A stretch of DNA of 45,125 nt from Haloterrigena salina JCM 13891 (GTDB lineage: Archaea; Halobacteriota; Halobacteria; Halobacteriales; Natrialbaceae): assembly GCF_000337495.1 (NCBI RefSeq), contig NZ_AOIS01000011.1, positions 142,292-187,416 of the forward strand, read 5' to 3'. Positions 23,791 to 32,097 of the stretch are shown one piece after another; within the stretch, counting starts at the first letter, position 1, and every line of letters starts with the position of its first letter. The position numbers and the translations under genes were made by a program. The notes beneath the pieces were generated by a model. It did not search any database and was not told the DNA's origin. It saw only the letters and a program-made list of their open reading frames with translations.

Positions 23791-23955
23791 ATGACCGAAT
23801 GCGTCGAGTGTGGGGCTGAGGTGTCCCTGCACGACGATCTGGAAGTGGGAGAGATCGTTGACTGTACCACGTGCGGAGCAGAGCTGGAAGTCGTCGACAC
23901 CGAGCCGCCAGTCCTCGAGCGAGCCCCGGAGCTCGAAGAGGACTGGGGTGAGTGA
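23791..23955 (+). CDS. lysW: LysW amino-group carrier protein
   Basis: This 54-aa acidic protein is the carrier for the alpha-amino group of glutamate during arginine (or lysine) synthesis. Two Cys pairs, CVEC (residues 4-7) and CTTC (about 28-31), form the zinc ribbon. The C-terminus ends EEDWGE, whose last Glu is the attachment site in the family. Intermediates stay bound to this Glu until ornithine is released. The gene overlaps argX by 4 nt (GTGA). It is easily missed because of its size. Confidence 0.95.
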   Translation: MTECVECGAEVSLHDDLEVGEIVDCTTCGAELEVVDTEPPVLERAPELEEDWGE

Positions 23956-24842
23956 CCTTGCAAGTAGGAATACTCTATTCCCGGATCCGCAAGGACGAGA
24001 AGCTCCTCCTGAACGAGCTTCGCGAGCGCGACCACGAAATCGAGAAGATCGACGTCCGCAAGCAGACCTTCGACATCAGCGAGGCGCCCGAGGAGTTCGC
24101 GGACCTCGACATCGTCGTCGACCGCTGTCTCGCCACGAGTCGGAGCCTGTACGCCACGCAGTTCTTCGAGGCGTACGGCATCCCCGTGATCAACAGCCAC
24201 GAGACCGCGGACATCTGCGCCGATAAGGTGAAAAACAGCCTCGCGCTCGAGAAGGCGGGCGTGCCCACGCCCGCGACGAAGGTCGCGTTCACCAAGGAGA
24301 CCGCGATGGAGGCCATCGAGGAGTTCGGTTACCCCTGCGTCCTCAAACCCGTCGTGGGCTCGTGGGGCCGCCTGATGGCCAAGATCGACTCGAAGGACGC
24401 CGCGGAAGCGATCTTAGAGCACAAGGCGACGCTGGGCCACTACGAGCACAAGGTGTTCTACGTCCAGGAGTTCGTCGAGAAACCCGGACGGGACATTCGC
24501 GTGCTCGCGACCGACGGCGAACCCATCGCCGGCATGGTCCGATCCTCCGACCATTGGATCACCAACGCCGCGAAGGGCGCCGAGACGGACGTCTTCGAGC
24601 CCGACGAGGAGGCGAAAGAACTCGTTCAGAAGGCCAGCGACGCCGTCGGCGGCGGCCTGCTGGGCATCGACCTCATGGAGACCGAGGACGGCTACACCGT
24701 CCACGAGGTCAACCACACGGTCGAGTTCAAGGCCCTCGACGGCGCCGTCGAGACCGACGTCGCCGGCACCGTCGTCGACTGGCTCGAGTCGAAAGCCGAA
24801 GCCGCGACCGAAGATAAAGACGAACTCGAGGTGAGCGCCTGA
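23952..24842 (+). CDS. argX: Glutamate--LysW ligase ArgX (LysX family)
   Basis: This 296-aa ATP-grasp enzyme links the amino group of glutamate to the C-terminal Glu of LysW, the first committed step. ATP-grasp features include PCVLKPVVGSWGRLMAKI and, near the end, EVNHTVEFKAL, which supplies metal-binding residues. The start is a GTG overlapping the lysW stop. Whether the natural substrate is glutamate or alpha-aminoadipate cannot be settled from sequence alone. The surrounding argF, argG and argH favour glutamate and arginine. Confidence 0.94.
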   Translation: MTLQVGILYSRIRKDEKLLLNELRERDHEIEKIDVRKQTFDISEAPEEFADLDIVVDRCLATSRSLYATQFFEAYGIPVINSHETADICADKVKNSLALEKAGVPTPATKVAFTKETAMEAIEEFGYPCVLKPVVGSWGRLMAKIDSKDAAEAILEHKATLGHYEHKVFYVQEFVEKPGRDIRVLATDGEPIAGMVRSSDHWITNAAKGAETDVFEPDEEAKELVQKASDAVGGGLLGIDLMETEDGYTVHEVNHTVEFKALDGAVETDVAGTVVDWLESKAEAATEDKDELEVSA

Positions 24843-25918
24843 TGGCGGTCGGCACCGAGACCGGCGCCGACGCGAACGCCGAGGCCGTCACCGCGACTGT
24901 CATCGGCGGCTCCGGCTTCACGGGCGGCGAGCTCCTTCGCCTGCTCGCGGGCCACCCGAACTTCGAGCTCACCGAGGTCACCAGTCGCTCGAAGGCCGGC
25001 AAGAGCGTCGGCTCCGTCCACCCGCCGCTTCGCGGGACGGACCTGCGTTTTACCGAGCCCGACGATCTCGAGAGCGTCGACGTCCTGTTCGCGGCGACGC
25101 CCCACGGCGTCTCCATGGGTCAGATCGACGAGTTCTTCGAGATCGCCGACACCGTCGTCGACCTCTCGGCGGACTTCCGCCTCGAGAGTGAGGAACAGTA
25201 CGACGAGTGGTACGACGGCCACGAGGCCCCGGAATACTTAGAGAAGGCCGAGTACGCGCTCCCGGAGATCAACCGCGAGAACCTCAAAGGCGCGGGCCTG
25301 ATCGCCGGCGGCGGCTGTAACGCCACCGCCACCATTCTGGGCCTGTATCCGCTCTTCGAGCACGACATCCTCGAGGGCGGCGAGCAGATCGTCGTCGACG
25401 TCAAAGTCGGCTCCTCGGAAGGGGGCGCCGGCGGCGGCGAGGCGTCCTCGCATCCCGAGCGCTCGGGCGTCGTCCGTCCCTACGCGCCGACGGGCCACCG
25501 CCACGAGGCCGAGATCGAGCAGTTCCTCGACACGAGCGTCTCCTTTACCTGCCACGCCGTGGACATGATCCGCGGCGCCAGCGCGACCAACCACGTCTTC
25601 CCCTCGGGGCCGGTCTCGAAAGGCGACCTCTGGCAGGCCTACCGCGCGTGTTACGAGGACGAGCCGTTCGTCCGGATGGCCGCCGGCGGCTCCGGCGTGT
25701 ATCGGTATCCGGAGCCCAAATCGGTCGCCGGAACGAATCTCGCCGAGGTCGGCTTCGAACTCGACCCCTCGAACAAGCGCATCGTCGTCTTCTCGGCGAT
25801 CGACAACATGATGAAGGGATCCGCGGGACAGGCGGTCCACGCGGCCAACATCGCGCTCGGTCTCGAGGAGACGGCCGGACTCGAGTTTACGGGAATGCAC
25901 CCCGTGGGGGCGCCGTAA
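24842..25918 (+). CDS. argC: LysW-gamma-glutamyl-phosphate reductase
   Basis: This 358-aa NADPH-dependent enzyme reduces the LysW-bound glutamyl phosphate to the semialdehyde. The Rossmann start TVIGGSGFTGGELLRLL, the catalytic Cys in GGGCNATA and the later His region SFTCHAVDMIRGA are typical of the ArgC/LysY family. A Glu/Gly-rich insert (GSSEGGAGGGEASSH) follows the expected position. The start overlaps the argX stop by one base (TGATG), a sign of translational coupling. Confidence 0.95.
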   Translation: MAVGTETGADANAEAVTATVIGGSGFTGGELLRLLAGHPNFELTEVTSRSKAGKSVGSVHPPLRGTDLRFTEPDDLESVDVLFAATPHGVSMGQIDEFFEIADTVVDLSADFRLESEEQYDEWYDGHEAPEYLEKAEYALPEINRENLKGAGLIAGGGCNATATILGLYPLFEHDILEGGEQIVVDVKVGSSEGGAGGGEASSHPERSGVVRPYAPTGHRHEAEIEQFLDTSVSFTCHAVDMIRGASATNHVFPSGPVSKGDLWQAYRACYEDEPFVRMAAGGSGVYRYPEPKSVAGTNLAEVGFELDPSNKRIVVFSAIDNMMKGSAGQAVHAANIALGLEETAGLEFTGMHPVGAP

Positions 25919-26787
25919 TGACCGTAGTGGTCAAGATCGGCGGCGCGCGCGCCGTCGACCCCGAAGGAGCGCTCGCCGACGTCGCGAGCCTCGTCGAGGA
26001 CGGCGAGGACGTCGTGCTCACCCACGGCGGCTCGACCGCCGTCGACGAGACCCTCGAGGATCTCGGGAAAGAGCCCACCTACGTCGAGACACCCGGCGGC
26101 GTCGTCGGGCGCTTTACCGACGAGGAGACAATGGACGTCTTCAAGATGGTCATGCCCGGTAAGCTCAACACCGATCTGGTCGAGAGCCTGCACAACGAGG
26201 GCGTCGACGCCGTCGGCCTCTCGGGCACGGACGGCAAGCTGCTCTGTGGCAAGCGCAAGTCCGCCGTCCGCGTCAAAGAGGACGGCAAGAAGAAGATCAA
26301 GCGCGGCGACCACTCGGGCAAGATCGAGTCCGTGAACGCGGACCTGCTCGAGACGACCCTCGAAGGCGGCTACACGCCCGTCGTCTCCGTTCCGATGCTC
26401 GGAAAAGAGAAGGACGGCGGGTACACCGCAGTCAACGCCGACGCCGACCGCGCCGCGGCCGCAATCGCGGGCGCGCTCGAGGCCGACCTCGTCGTCCTCA
26501 CGGACGTTTCGGGGATCTACGAGGATCCCGACGACGAGTCGACGAAGATCGACTCCGCGTCGACGCCCGACGAGTTCGAGGCCGTCAAGGACGCCGCGGA
26601 GGGCTTCATGACGAAGAAAGTCATGGCCGCCGAGGAGGCCCTCGAGGGCGGCGCCGCGAGCGTCACCGTCGCGACGGCCAACGCCGACGAACCGATCACG
26701 AGCGCGCTGGACGGCGAGGGGACGACCCTCGAGCCCGGCGTGCTCGCCGACGAAGCGGACGAAACCGCACAGGAGGCCGCAGAATGA
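25918..26787 (+). CDS. argB: LysW-glutamate kinase
   Basis: This 289-aa amino-acid kinase phosphorylates the side chain of LysW-bound glutamate. It begins MTVVVKIGGA (phosphate-binding Lys/Gly-Gly), has HGGSTAVDE in place of the HGGG-type loop and later DLVVLTDVSGIYEDP and TKKVMAAEEAL. The true start is the ATG at 25918, which overlaps the argC stop (TAATG); the upstream open frame is inside argC. It catalyses the step before argC although it is encoded after it. Confidence 0.95.
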   Translation: MTVVVKIGGARAVDPEGALADVASLVEDGEDVVLTHGGSTAVDETLEDLGKEPTYVETPGGVVGRFTDEETMDVFKMVMPGKLNTDLVESLHNEGVDAVGLSGTDGKLLCGKRKSAVRVKEDGKKKIKRGDHSGKIESVNADLLETTLEGGYTPVVSVPMLGKEKDGGYTAVNADADRAAAAIAGALEADLVVLTDVSGIYEDPDDESTKIDSASTPDEFEAVKDAAEGFMTKKVMAAEEALEGGAASVTVATANADEPITSALDGEGTTLEPGVLADEADETAQEAAE

Positions 26788-27938
26788 GCGACCTCGACTT
26801 CGTCTCCGGCAGCAAGCCGATCGGCATCGAGCGCGGCGAGGGAGTGTCCCTCTACACCGCCGACGGCACGGAGTACATCGACGCCGGCGCGAGTTTCGCG
26901 TGTACGCCGCTGGGCCACAGTCACCCCGCGGTCGTCGAGGCCGTCCAGGAGCAGGTCGGCGACCTGACGTTCGTCGACTCCTCCTATCCCGTCGAGGCCC
27001 GCGAGAACGCCTACGCCTCGTTCGTCGCGTCGACGCCGGACGGCCTCGAGTTCGCCTGGTTCTGTAACTCCGGGACCGAGGCCAACGAGGCCGCCCTGAA
27101 GTTCGCCCGGTCGGCGACCGGCGAGTCGAAGATCGTCGCGGCGACCCGCTCGTTCCACGGCCGGACGATGGGCGCGCTCGCGGCCACCTGGAAGGACAAG
27201 TACAAGAAGCCCTACGAGCCGCTGGCCGGCGACGTGGAGTTCGTCCCCTACGGCGACGGCGAGGAGCTCGCTGACGCCGTCGACGACGAGACCGCGGCCG
27301 TCATCCTCGAGCCAATTCAGGGCGAGGGCGGCATCAACGTCCCGCCGACGGGCTACCTCGAGACGGCCCGCGAACTCACCGACGAGGCCGGCGCGGCGCT
27401 CGTCTTGGACGAGGTCCAGACCGGCATGGGCCGGACGGGATCGATGTGGGCCTGCCAGAACGCGGGCGTCACGCCCGATATCCTCACGACGGCGAAGGGC
27501 CTGGGCAACGGCCTGCCCGTCGGCGCGGTCGCAGTGCAGGACTGGATCGCTGACGGCGCGGCCTCGCACAACGCCACGTTCAGTGGCGGCCCCGTCGTCG
27601 CCGCGGCGGTCCACGCGACCGTCTCGACGCTGGTCGAGGAGGAGTACCCCGCCCACGCCGCCGAGATGGGCGACTACCTCACGACCGAACTCGAGTCCGC
27701 ACTGGGCGACTCGGTCCGCGAGGTCCGCGGCGAGGGCCTGCTCGTCGGCCTCGAGTTGAAACGCGGCGCGAACCGCGTCGCCCGCGACCTGGCGATGAAC
27801 CACCAGGTACTGGCGCTGCCCGCGGGACGGACCGTCCTGCGCCTGCTGCCGCCGCTCGTGATCGACGAGGCGGAGGCGGACCGGCTCGTGGACGCGCTGA
27901 CCGCAGTCATCGCACCCGAAGCCGAGGCGGAATCATGA
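26784..27938 (+). CDS. argD: LysW-ornithine/lysine aminotransferase
   Basis: This 384-aa pyridoxal-phosphate enzyme of class III transfers an amino group from glutamate to the LysW-bound semialdehyde. The PLP pocket includes FCNSGTEANEAALKFAR and LVLDEVQTGMGRTG, and the Schiff-base Lys lies in TTAKGLGNG. Start and argB stop overlap by 4 nt (ATGA). Family members acting on acetylornithine or LysW-bound substrate are hard to tell apart; operon context favours the LysW form. Confidence 0.95.
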   Translation: MSDLDFVSGSKPIGIERGEGVSLYTADGTEYIDAGASFACTPLGHSHPAVVEAVQEQVGDLTFVDSSYPVEARENAYASFVASTPDGLEFAWFCNSGTEANEAALKFARSATGESKIVAATRSFHGRTMGALAATWKDKYKKPYEPLAGDVEFVPYGDGEELADAVDDETAAVILEPIQGEGGINVPPTGYLETARELTDEAGAALVLDEVQTGMGRTGSMWACQNAGVTPDILTTAKGLGNGLPVGAVAVQDWIADGAASHNATFSGGPVVAAAVHATVSTLVEEEYPAHAAEMGDYLTTELESALGDSVREVRGEGLLVGLELKRGANRVARDLAMNHQVLALPAGRTVLRLLPPLVIDEAEADRLVDALTAVIAPEAEAES

Positions 27939-29044
27939 GCGCGAGCATGAGCGAACCGGCCGACGTGTCGCTCGACGAAGCGCGGCAGTTACTGACCGAC
28001 CTCGTCTCGATCCCGTCGCCGACCGGCGAGGAGCGCAAGGCCGCCGAGCGGCTGGTGGCCTTCTTCGAGCTCCACGACCGAGAGGCCTGGATCGACGAGG
28101 TCGGCAACGTCCGCGCGCCCGCGGACGACTCGGTTCTACTCACGTCCCACGTCGATACCGTCCCCGGCGAGATTCCAGTCGAAGTGCAGACGGCCGACGA
28201 AGACGATGTCGACGCCGAAGTTGCGGACGAAACCGGCGAGGACGTGCTCTGGGGACGGGGCAGCGTCGACGCCACGGGCCCGCTGGCCGCGATGGCCGTC
28301 GCCGCCGTCCGCACCGGCGTCTCCTTCGTCGGCGTCGTCGGCGAGGAGACGAACTCCCGCGGCGCGCGGCACCTCGTCGCCGACCGCGAGGAACCCGACG
28401 CGGTCATCAACGGCGAACCCAGCGGCGCGACGGGAATCACGCTGGGCTACCGCGGCTTTCTCGCGGGCACCTACGTCGCCACTAGCGAGTCCGGCCACAC
28501 CTCGCGTCCCGAACCCAACGCCATCCAGCACGCGACCGAGTGGTGGACCAGCGTCGAGGACGCCTTCGAGAACGACGAGTACCAGGCCGTCTTCGAGCGC
28601 GTGACCGCAAAGCCCGTCGATATGGATGGCGGCATCAGCGACGACGGCCTCTCCGTCGAGGCGACCCTCGACGTCCAACTGCGAATTCCGCCGTCGCTCG
28701 ACGCCGAATCGGTCCGCGAGACAGCCGAGGCCGAGCTCGAGATCGGCACCGTCTCCTGGGCCGAGCCGATCCCGCCGGTGATGGAGAGCCCCCGGACGGA
28801 GGTCGCCCGCGCGTTCCGCGTGGCGATCCGTAACGAGGGTGGCGACCCGCGGCTCCTGCGCAAGACCGGCACCAGCGACATGAACCTCTACGCCGGTACG
28901 TGGGACTGCCCGATGGTCACCTACGGCCCCGGCAACTCGGAACTCGATCACGCGCCCGACGAGCGGCTCTCGCTGTCGGAGTACGACCAGTCGGTGAAAG
29001 TCTTAGAGCGCGTCGCGACGACCCTGTCCGGAGGTGAGGAGTGA
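27935..29044 (+). CDS. argE: LysW-ornithine hydrolase (M20 family)
   Basis: This 369-aa zinc peptidase frees ornithine (or lysine) from LysW. Metal-binding motifs include LTSHVDTVPG, the Asp in GRGSVDATGP and the Glu pair in VVGEETNSRG, and KTGTSDMNLY completes the site. The family is LysK, also written ArgE. The ATG at 27935 overlaps argD by 4 nt; a second in-frame ATG at 27947 (MSEPADV) could be the real start. It is followed by argF with a one-base overlap. Confidence 0.93.
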   Translation: MSASMSEPADVSLDEARQLLTDLVSIPSPTGEERKAAERLVAFFELHDREAWIDEVGNVRAPADDSVLLTSHVDTVPGEIPVEVQTADEDDVDAEVADETGEDVLWGRGSVDATGPLAAMAVAAVRTGVSFVGVVGEETNSRGARHLVADREEPDAVINGEPSGATGITLGYRGFLAGTYVATSESGHTSRPEPNAIQHATEWWTSVEDAFENDEYQAVFERVTAKPVDMDGGISDDGLSVEATLDVQLRIPPSLDAESVRETAEAELEIGTVSWAEPIPPVMESPRTEVARAFRVAIRNEGGDPRLLRKTGTSDMNLYAGTWDCPMVTYGPGNSELDHAPDERLSLSEYDQSVKVLERVATTLSGGEE

Positions 29045-29958
29045 TGACCGACGAACCCCGTCACTTCCTCGACGTCGACGACGTCTCGCCGACCGAACTC
29101 GAGACCATCCTCGAGCGCGCGGAAGCGTACAAACGCGCCCAACACACCGGCGAGGACCACAAGGACCTCGACGGCCAGACGTTGGGCATGATCTTCCAGA
29201 AGCCGAGCACCCGCACCCGCGTCTCCTTCGAGACGGGGATGACCCAACTGGGCGGCCACGCCGTCTTCCTCGGCGAGGACGACATCCAGCTGGGACGAGG
29301 CGAGCCGCTGAAGGACACTTCGCGGACGCTCTCTCGGTACGTCGACGCGGTGATGGCCCGGGTGTTCAAACACGAAAACATGGAGGTGTTAGCGGAGTAC
29401 TCCTCCGTGCCGGTCGTCAACGGCCTCACCGACGACGCCCACCCCTGCCAGACGCTCGCCGATCTGCTGACCATCCGCGAGCAGGAGGGCGGCTTCGAGG
29501 ATGTCTCCGCGGCCTGGATCGGCGACGGCAACAACGTCGCCCAGTCGTTCGCGATCAGCGCCGCGCTGACCGATATCGACCTGACGGTCGCGACGCCGGA
29601 GGGGTACGGTATCGACGACGCGGTGCTCGAGCGCGCCCGCGATCTCGGCGGCGACCCGACGACGACCCACGACCCCGTCGAGGCCGCCACGGACGCCGAC
29701 ATCATCTACACGGACGTCTGGATCAGCATGGGCCAGGAGGACGAACGCGACGTCCGGATGAACGACTTCGAGGGGTTCCAGATCAGCGCGGACCTCCTCG
29801 AGCACACCGCCGACGCCTCGGTGATGCACTGTCTGCCCGCCCACCGCGGCGAGGAGATCACCGACGACGTCATCGAGAGCGACCGCTCGGTCGTCTTCGA
29901 TCAGGCGGAGAACCGGCTCCACGCTCAGAAGGCGTTGCTGAGTTGGCTGCTCGAGTGA
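29044..29958 (+). CDS. argF: Ornithine carbamoyltransferase
   Basis: This 304-aa enzyme combines ornithine with carbamoyl phosphate to give citrulline, which argG and argH then use. The carbamoyl-phosphate loop KPSTRTRVSFE (about 48-58), HPCQ in DDAHPCQTLADL, and HCLPAHRGEE near the C-terminus identify it. A GTG three bases earlier is in frame, but the ATG at 29044 overlaps the argE stop (TGATG) and is preferred. It is the last gene of the overlapping operon. Confidence 0.97.
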   Translation: MTDEPRHFLDVDDVSPTELETILERAEAYKRAQHTGEDHKDLDGQTLGMIFQKPSTRTRVSFETGMTQLGGHAVFLGEDDIQLGRGEPLKDTSRTLSRYVDAVMARVFKHENMEVLAEYSSVPVVNGLTDDAHPCQTLADLLTIREQEGGFEDVSAAWIGDGNNVAQSFAISAALTDIDLTVATPEGYGIDDAVLERARDLGGDPTTTHDPVEAATDADIIYTDVWISMGQEDERDVRMNDFEGFQISADLLEHTADASVMHCLPAHRGEEITDDVIESDRSVVFDQAENRLHAQKALLSWLLE

Positions 29959-30323
29959 CTGGCGGATCACCCCGACGTTTTCCGTCGCTAATACGGAACT
30001 AACTCGAGTAAACACTGTGTTGAAAGTCGACTCGTCTCTGTTCGTAATTTTGAACAGTCTCAAGACATTATATTAACTGAGAGCAGAGTATCGGTCAGCA
30101 GCATGTCGTTCCGACTACTGCTCGCCGCGCTCATCATGCTGCTGGGACCAACGGTCCTCATCGCAGTACAGTTCACGTGAGCGAATCGGGTACGCGTATC
30201 GGCAGTCGAACAGGGTACTCACTTCGTCCGGTCATTTTTGGGATCGACGCGTCCGGCGCCGAGCGTATCGAACGACGGCCGAACCCACGTCCTTTTTCTC
30301 CTTCGCCTCCCTCTCGAGGCACA
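29959..30323. other. Gap between argF and thrC
   Basis: After argF, GACG-TTTTC-CGTC near 29973-29985 is a small T-containing hairpin that may end the operon. An AT-rich stretch with a clear TATA element (30068-30075) follows, then a 25-codon membrane peptide frame (30103-30180). The last 140 nt carry a CTTTTTCT tract about 28 nt before thrC as its probable promoter. Confidence 0.5.
30103..30180 (+). CDS. Putative 25-residue membrane microprotein
   Basis: The frame ATG to TGA encodes MSFRLLLAALIMLLGPTVL followed by IAVQFT: a short positive head and one hydrophobic helix with a central Gly-Pro, then a short tail. It could be a free membrane microprotein. TTATATTA at 30068-30075 is an excellent TATA element at about the right distance, so a transcript from this point is likely. 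No similar gene is known to me. It could also be a leader of the thrC transcript, as its stop is 143 nt before the thrC ATG. Confidence 0.5.
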   Translation: MSFRLLLAALIMLLGPTVLIAVQFT

Positions 30324-31583
30324 ATGAGTCTCAGCCTCTCCGCTGATCAGCCGGCCGTCCCGGACGATGCCGACGACGGCGTCTGGCTCGAGTGTATCGA
30401 CTGCGGCGAGACGTTCGCGCCCTTCGACGACGTCCGCTACACCTGCGACGACTGCGACAGCCTGCTCGAGGTCCGTTACGCCGACCTCCCGACGTTCGAC
30501 GACTTCGAGGGCCAGGGTGTCTGGCGCTACGCCGACGCCCTGCCCTTCGAGTCGGGCGTCTCGATCCAAGAAGGTGCGACGCCGCTGTACGAGGCGCCGC
30601 GACTCGAGGAGTCGATCGGCGTCGAGGCCCTGCGAATCAAACACGAGGGGATGAACCCGACGGGGTCGTTCAAGGACCGCGGCATGACCGTCGGCGTCAG
30701 GGTCGCCGAAGAACTCGGCGTCGGTCGCCTCGCCTGTGCGTCGACGGGCAACACGAGCGCCGCGCTGGCCGCCTACGGCTCCCGCGGCGGGATGGAGACG
30801 CTCGTGCTCCTCCCCGCGGGGAAGGTCGCGGCGGGCAAGATCGCCCAGGCCAGCCTCCACGGCGCCCGCATCCTCGAGGTCGACGGCAACTTCGACGCCT
30901 GTCTCGACATCGTCCAGGAACTCGCGGGACAGGGCGAGGCCTACCTGCTGAACTCGTTGAACCCCTTCCGGCTGGAGGGCCAGAAGACGATCGGCCTCGA
31001 GATCCTCGAGGGCTTCCTCGCGGATTACGACGCCGTGCCGGATCGAATCGTCCTGCCGGTCGGCAACGCCGGCAACACCTCGGCGCTGTACAAGGCGTTC
31101 CGCGAACTCGTCCAGGCGGGCGAACTCGAGGAAGACGACGTCCCCAAGCTGACCGGCGTCCAGGCCGAGGGCGCGGCGCCGATGGTCGAGGCCGTCGAGA
31201 ACGGCGCCGACGAGGTCCGGCGCTGGGAGGACGTCGAGACGCGAGCGACCGCGATCCGTATCGGCAACCCCGTCAACGCGCCGAAGGCCCTCCCCGGGAT
31301 CCGCGAGACGGGCGGCACCGCCGTCGCGGTCTCCGACGAGGAGATCACCGAGGCCCAGCGCGACATCGCGGCCGAGGGGATCGGCGTCGAACCCGCGTCC
31401 GCCGCCTCCGTCGCCGGGCTCCGAAAGCTCCGCGCGGAAGGGATCGTCGACGACGACGAGCGCGTCGCCTGTCTCACGACCGGCCACCTGCTCAAGGACC
31501 CCGACGCCGCCGCCGCGGCGGGGAGCGACCCCGAGCCCGTGCCGGCCGATACCGAGGGCGTGCTCGAGCACCTGCAGGACTGA
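30324..31583 (+). CDS. thrC: Threonine synthase
   Basis: This 419-aa PLP enzyme converts O-phosphohomoserine to threonine. The N-terminus has two Cys pairs (CIDC at about 24-27 and CDDC at about 41-44), the rubredoxin-like extension common in archaeal ThrC. The PLP Lys is in NPTGSFKDRGM, and VGNAGNTSALYKAF forms the phosphate-binding loop. The ATG at 30324 is preferred over an upstream open frame because the zinc-ribbon family N-terminus starts there and a pyrimidine-rich promoter lies just before it. Confidence 0.96.
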   Translation: MSLSLSADQPAVPDDADDGVWLECIDCGETFAPFDDVRYTCDDCDSLLEVRYADLPTFDDFEGQGVWRYADALPFESGVSIQEGATPLYEAPRLEESIGVEALRIKHEGMNPTGSFKDRGMTVGVRVAEELGVGRLACASTGNTSAALAAYGSRGGMETLVLLPAGKVAAGKIAQASLHGARILEVDGNFDACLDIVQELAGQGEAYLLNSLNPFRLEGQKTIGLEILEGFLADYDAVPDRIVLPVGNAGNTSALYKAFRELVQAGELEEDDVPKLTGVQAEGAAPMVEAVENGADEVRRWEDVETRATAIRIGNPVNAPKALPGIRETGGTAVAVSDEEITEAQRDIAAEGIGVEPASAASVAGLRKLRAEGIVDDDERVACLTTGHLLKDPDAAAAAGSDPEPVPADTEGVLEHLQD

Positions 31584-31674
31584 GACGACCGCGGGTCGGA
31601 CAACGCGCGTCGGACGCGTCTGACGGCCGACTGACTGAGCTTTTTCCGAGTCCGACTCGAACCGAAAGCGATTC

Positions 31675-31947
31675 ATGTCCGCCGATCGCCTGGGTGACGA
31701 CACCACTCCTGCTCGCGTCGACTCAAGCGACCAGCGACCTTCCGTCTCGCTTTCCGCTCGCATCGAACGGATGCAACTCGAGTTGCGGATCGCAGCCCTC
31801 GAGGAGGCACTTAAGACGAGCGAGCGCCGCCGGCAGGCGGTGATCGATCGATACGAACGACTCCTCGAGGAGCGTGCGGCGCCCGACGGGACCTCGGTAT
31901 CCGGCGGACGACTTCCCGCACTGGTGGCGCGATTGCGCGACTCGTAA
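31675..31947 (+). CDS. Small coiled-coil protein
   Basis: The product is 90 aa. A heptad-rich helix (SARIERMQLELRIAALEEALKTSERRRQAVIDRYERLLEERA in outline, about 27-68) suggests a dimeric coiled coil between short polar tails. Composition and codon use match a haloarchaeal gene. There is no signal peptide or known domain. It lies between thrC and the TFB gene, about 90 nt after the thrC stop. Function is unknown. Confidence 0.6.
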   Translation: MSADRLGDDTTPARVDSSDQRPSVSLSARIERMQLELRIAALEEALKTSERRRQAVIDRYERLLEERAAPDGTSVSGGRLPALVARLRDS

Positions 31948-32047
31948 CAGTATCCATCGACCGAACGTCATGGCGATCGGCCGAACGCGAACTGAGTGTT
32001 TCTCGGAAGGCGGAGCGACGCGCTGTTAATTACCTTCGAAATTCCAG

Positions 32048-32056
32048 TATTTTAAG
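32048..32056 (+). promoter_or_regulatory. TATA element of the TFB gene
   Basis: TATTTTAAG lies about 50 nt before the TFB ATG. With the usual 25-27 nt spacing, transcription would start near 32078 and give a short leader that contains the Shine-Dalgarno sequence at 32083. Confidence 0.55.
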
Positions 32057-32082
32057 TACCATGAACAGTCTACCAATTATAC

Positions 32083-32088
32083 AGGAGG
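32083..32088 (+). promoter_or_regulatory. Strong Shine-Dalgarno sequence of the TFB gene
   Basis: AGGAGG ends 9 nt before the ATG at 32098. Most genes in this window appear leaderless, so a perfect ribosome binding site is unusual and fixes the start of this TFB. Confidence 0.75.
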
Positions 32089-32097
32089 AAATTACCA

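Noticed and set aside
21838-23832. 664-codon minus-strand open frame across argG and argH
   Set aside because: It lies opposite two unmistakable arginine genes and shows no domain.
30219-31763. Long minus-strand open frame opposite thrC
   Set aside because: It mirrors threonine synthase codons and has no family resemblance.
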